From: an uncultured Eubacterium sp.
GTDB lineage: Bacteria; Bacillota; Clostridia; Lachnospirales; Lachnospiraceae
NCBI GenBank assembly: GCA_958446835.1
Contig: CAUCXT010000076.1
Span: forward strand, 1-6,972
Direction of reading: 5' to 3'
Length of the DNA: 6,972 nucleotides
Shown here: piece by piece, positions 4,502-6,972 of the stretch
Numbering within the stretch: position 1 is the first letter of the stretch
Layout: each line of letters starts with the position of its first letter
The notes under the pieces: model-generated
The model's database searches: none
What the model was told of the DNA's origin: nothing
Seen by the model: the letters and a program-made list of their open reading frames with translations, nothing else
Program-made: the position numbers and the translations under genes

Positions 4502-6700
4502 TCATGCTCCCTGCTTTGCCGCTATCGTCCTCTTTAATCTTGCTCCCATACGGCTTAGTATGTCATTAGTTATCGTCCCCGATTCTTCGGCAAGCTGTGA
4601 AGCATTGATACATTCGTCTCCCGACCTGCCGATTATTACCGCAATATCCCCAGATTTCACACCGGCAATATCGCTCACATCAACGATGGTCTGATCCATG
4701 CATATCCTCCCGATTATCGGAGCCTTTTTTCCAGCTATGAGCACATAGCCCCTGCCCTGTGAAAGCTCTCTTGGAAGACCGTCGGCGTAGCCTATGGACA
4801 GAGCCGCTATTTTCATATCCTTTCTGGCGGTAAAAGCCATGCCATAACCTGCGCACTCACCGTTATTTAGTTCCCTGACTGATGATACTCTTGCCTTTAA
4901 CCGGAGCACCGGGAACAGCTTATCCTTCCATGCCTCCTCGTCCTGTGCGGTACTCAACACTCCGTACAGCGCGATACCTACCCGCGCATAATCGCCGCCA
5001 AGCTTAGGATAATTAAGTACTCCGTAGCTTGCCGATATGTGCGTTTTCGGGAAGATGTAACCTCTCTCCGTCAATTCCTTTTTCAGTTTTTCGAACTCAT
5101 CCACTTGTTTTAAGGTGAATTCAACATCCTTCTTTTTAAGGGAGTCATCAGCAGACAGATGTGTAAAAATCCCATCCACCTTCAGATTTTTCATATCCAT
5201 GATACTGCATATACCATCTATGTTTTCGCTTCGCTCACCAAGTCTGTGCATGCCCGTATCCACCCCTACATGCACATGAAATTTTCTGTGATTCCTTATG
5301 CCATAATCATTCAGCCTCACAGCATACTCAAAATCCACTATGGTCTGCGTGATTCCATATTTTGACAATAAATCCCACTCTCGCGGATGGGTATATCCAA
5401 GAACCAACAGCATGCCCTTGACCCCGGCTTTTCTAAGCTCAACCGCCTCATCAACGCAGGCGACACAGAAAGAATCTATTCCAAGAGTTTCAAGCTGCTT
5501 CGTTATAATAACAGCTCCGTGTCCGTATGCCTGTGCCTTGACCGCCGGCATAAGCTCACAGCCCGCCGGAAGCATATTTTTCAGAAAAGTCACATTGTTT
5601 TTAAGCGCCTCCATATCAAGCTCAATCCATGCTCTGTCCTTTGCATATCCTTCGCTCTCCAAAGCAGTGCGTCCGTCGCTGTTCCTGCAAAATTTATTTA
5701 CCACCACATTGACAAGCCATGCCGCGAATACGCTCACTGCACTTACCACAAAGAAGTTTAACAGACTGTTGCCGATCACATGCGCCGCTGCAGGAACCAG
5801 CTTTGCCGCCGCCCTCAAAATGACAATAACCGCGGGGTGAAGAATGTATATCCACGTTGAAAGCCTGCGAAGCTGCTTTTTAGGCTCCATATTGATATCA
5901 AACAAGAGTTGATACAGAAATATCATCACAGCCGGGAGGAAAACATACATGCTGTCATGCCTCTGCATACCGTTTACGTGAAGCGCAAAGCCCTCCACCG
6001 TCATTAAAATGAATGACAACAGCAACCCAACAAGCCTTCCGGCGCCGGATATTTTTTTTCTGTATTCCTCCGACCGGATTCCAAGCACAAGAAATACCGG
6101 TGCGAAAAAAAATCCGTTCCGCGTATAAGAAAACACCCTGAACATTGCATTGTATATTACATTGAGTGCCGGCACCTTGACTGTAAGCCCATAATAGCTG
6201 TCACCCAAAAGCCCCACAATGTAAAGCACAACCGCTATCGCCGTCATCATTCCTATGTCAAGCCATCTGCTCATTCCATACACAAGCAGCACCCCGATGA
6301 TACACGCTGGAAAATACCACAGATGATAGAATGTTCCGTCAAACAAGAGCATTTTCAGCGCACCAAGCAGGTCAAGTCCCCTGTAATGTCCTGCATATAT
6401 ACCAATCGGAATATAGATAATTATTGAAATTATATACATAAAAAAAAGCTTTTTAATATAATTCCATATTTTTGAGGCATCTGGTTTATTTTTCCTATTT
6501 TGATTGTAGAAATCCGACAGAATGTACTGTCCTGTAACCATGAAAAAGAATGGCACCGCAACTCTCGCCACAATCCGCGTCACAAAGAAATCAAGATTTT
6601 CACTAATACCCGAAAATGGCGATGTGTGTATGGATATCACAAGAAGTGCCGCGATAATCCTGAATATATCAAGCCCTCCGCTTTTTTGCTTCTGTGACAT
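4502..6700 (-). CDS. vanT: VanT-type membrane-bound serine/alanine racemase
   Basis: A 732-residue two-domain protein. Residues 1-340 form an acyltransferase-3-like membrane domain of about ten helices (GLDIFRIIAALLVISIHTSPF, VAVPFFFMVTGQY, HLWYFPACIIG). In VanT proteins this half is thought to anchor the enzyme and perhaps bring in L-serine. Residues 355-732 form a fold-type III PLP racemase. They show the PLP lysine K388 in AVKAQAYGHGA, DTGMHRLGE (R486), YARVGIALYG (R573), the second catalytic Tyr Y619 in AGYGMAF, and RICMDQ (M668, D669). The reaction is interconversion of L- and D-Ser and/or Ala. The start at 6700 is preferred over a TTG at 6751: GAGG lies 6 nt upstream of the ATG, and the protein then begins like other VanTs. 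It overlaps vanXY by 32 bp, implying coupled translation. A Ser-versus-Ala preference cannot be settled by eye; the gene pairing favours Ser. Confidence 0.92.
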   Translation of the reverse strand: MSQKQKSGGLDIFRIIAALLVISIHTSPFSGISENLDFFVTRIVARVAVPFFFMVTGQYILSDFYNQNRKNKPDASKIWNYIKKLFFMYIISIIIYIPIGIYAGHYRGLDLLGALKMLLFDGTFYHLWYFPACIIGVLLVYGMSRWLDIGMMTAIAVVLYIVGLLGDSYYGLTVKVPALNVIYNAMFRVFSYTRNGFFFAPVFLVLGIRSEEYRKKISGAGRLVGLLLSFILMTVEGFALHVNGMQRHDSMYVFLPAVMIFLYQLLFDINMEPKKQLRRLSTWIYILHPAVIVILRAAAKLVPAAAHVIGNSLLNFFVVSAVSVFAAWLVNVVVNKFCRNSDGRTALESEGYAKDRAWIELDMEALKNNVTFLKNMLPAGCELMPAVKAQAYGHGAVIITKQLETLGIDSFCVACVDEAVELRKAGVKGMLLVLGYTHPREWDLLSKYGITQTIVDFEYAVRLNDYGIRNHRKFHVHVGVDTGMHRLGERSENIDGICSIMDMKNLKVDGIFTHLSADDSLKKKDVEFTLKQVDEFEKLKKELTERGYIFPKTHISASYGVLNYPKLGGDYARVGIALYGVLSTAQDEEAWKDKLFPVLRLKARVSSVRELNNGECAGYGMAFTARKDMKIAALSIGYADGLPRELSQGRGYVLIAGKKAPIIGRICMDQTIVDVSDIAGVKSGDIAVIIGRSGDECINASQLAEESGTITNDILSRMGARLKRTIAAKQGA

Positions 6701-6972
6701 AGCCTTCCTCTTTTCCGGTAGTTTTTCTGAGCCATTCGATATATTCCTCAAGAGTTATTTTTCTCTCAGCTATAGCCTTGGCATGCTCAACTCCCACATA
6801 TCTGAAATGCCACGGCTCATGCCCGATATGCGTGACTGCCTCCCTGCCCTCAGGATAGCGCTCTATGAAACCATAGTCTGCCGCCATATCGCGAAATGTC
6901 TGGCATATCCTGGTGTACGGAAAATCCGGGCGGATGAAGTCGACCTTATCCTGCCTAAGTCCAAGGTCTATG
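6669..6972 (-). CDS. vanXY: VanXY/VanY-type D,D-peptidase, C-terminal part (runs off right edge)
   Basis: The last 100 residues of a zinc D,D-dipeptidase/carboxypeptidase of the VanY family (peptidase M15B). Such enzymes cleave D-Ala-D-Ala and/or the terminal D-Ala of the pentapeptide, removing vancomycin's normal target. The visible part opens with IDLGL, whose Asp is probably the zinc ligand ending the SxHxxGxAxD motif; the rest of that motif lies outside the window. Then come DFIRPDFPYTRICQTFRDMA and YGFIERYPEGREAVTHIGHE. The hallmark HEPWHFRYVG follows, where Glu is the catalytic base and His a zinc ligand, and a short helical tail ends the protein. The start lies outside. The frame continues upstream of the internal Met at 6887, which is not the start. 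The gene overlaps vanT by 32 bp. VanXY (dual activity) is favoured over plain VanY because of the vanT neighbour. Confidence 0.88.
   Translation of the reverse strand, partial: IDLGLRQDKVDFIRPDFPYTRICQTFRDMAADYGFIERYPEGREAVTHIGHEPWHFRYVGVEHAKAIAERKITLEEYIEWLRKTTGKEEGYVTEAKKRRA
6703..6711 (-). promoter_or_regulatory. Ribosome-binding site that fixes the vanT start at 6700
   Basis: AGAGGAAGG on the minus strand, inside the vanXY coding sequence, with its GAGG core 6 nt before ATG 6700. The in-frame TTG at 6751 has no comparable site and would add 17 charged residues not expected before the first helix. Confidence 0.75.

Noticed and set aside
5340..5840. 166-codon plus-strand frame, with overlapping shorter ones
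   Set aside because: Antisense to the conserved racemase and membrane domains of vanT; low-complexity Ser/Thr/Ala translation and no ribosome-binding site.
6701..6751. Longer vanT starting at TTG 6751
   Set aside because: No ribosome-binding site, an extra 17 charged residues, and a much better ATG with AGAGGAAGG at 6700.
6669..6887. A separate 72-residue gene starting at ATG 6887
   Set aside because: The frame continues upstream without a stop into typical VanXY sequence (IDLG, DFIRPDFPY), so this is only the tail of a larger gene.

Overview
The window is low-GC and AT-rich between genes. Every well-supported gene lies on the minus strand. Shine-Dalgarno sequences are strong (AAGGAGG, GAGGAG, GGAGG types), promoters are sigma-A-like, and the protein families are typical of gut Clostridia. 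My best guess is a Lachnospiraceae-type Firmicute (Agathobacter/Roseburia-like); the genus is inference. The right third (about 4500-6972) looks visibly richer in G+C than the left part, especially 2540-3340.

Right end, in transcription order (right to left): the 3' end of a VanXY/VanY-type D,D-peptidase runs in from beyond the right edge. It overlaps by 32 bp a 732-residue VanT-type protein made of a membrane acyltransferase-like half fused to an alanine/serine racemase half. The pair matches the vanXY-vanT end of D-Ala-D-Ser (VanC/E/G-type) glycopeptide-resistance clusters. There, VanT makes D-serine for altered peptidoglycan precursors and VanXY removes the normal D-Ala-ending ones. The ligase and any VanRS regulators would lie outside the window, so resistance itself cannot be claimed. 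A strong intrinsic terminator (4402-4439) ends the transcript.

Middle: a stand-alone carbon-nitrogen hydrolase (nitrilase superfamily) with a complete Glu-Lys-Cys triad has its own good promoter (4298-4326). To its left is a disordered accessory patch (about 2450-3340). It holds a possible holin-like one-helix peptide on the plus strand, a two-helix DUF3592-like protein with no normal start codon, and a 55-57 residue protein with a hydrophobic C-terminus. Two copies of a roughly 40-bp repeat sit just ahead of the last two genes.

Left part: an AANAT-like GNAT acetyltransferase, a YczE/DUF6198-type membrane protein, and a second GNAT (RimJ/RimL-like) whose stop codon overlaps, as ATGA, the start of an unrecognised acidic protein running off the left edge. 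These look like small independent units rather than one pathway.

No tRNA, rRNA, CRISPR array, transposase or phage structural gene was seen. No stretch longer than 300 bases lacks a gene or described feature.
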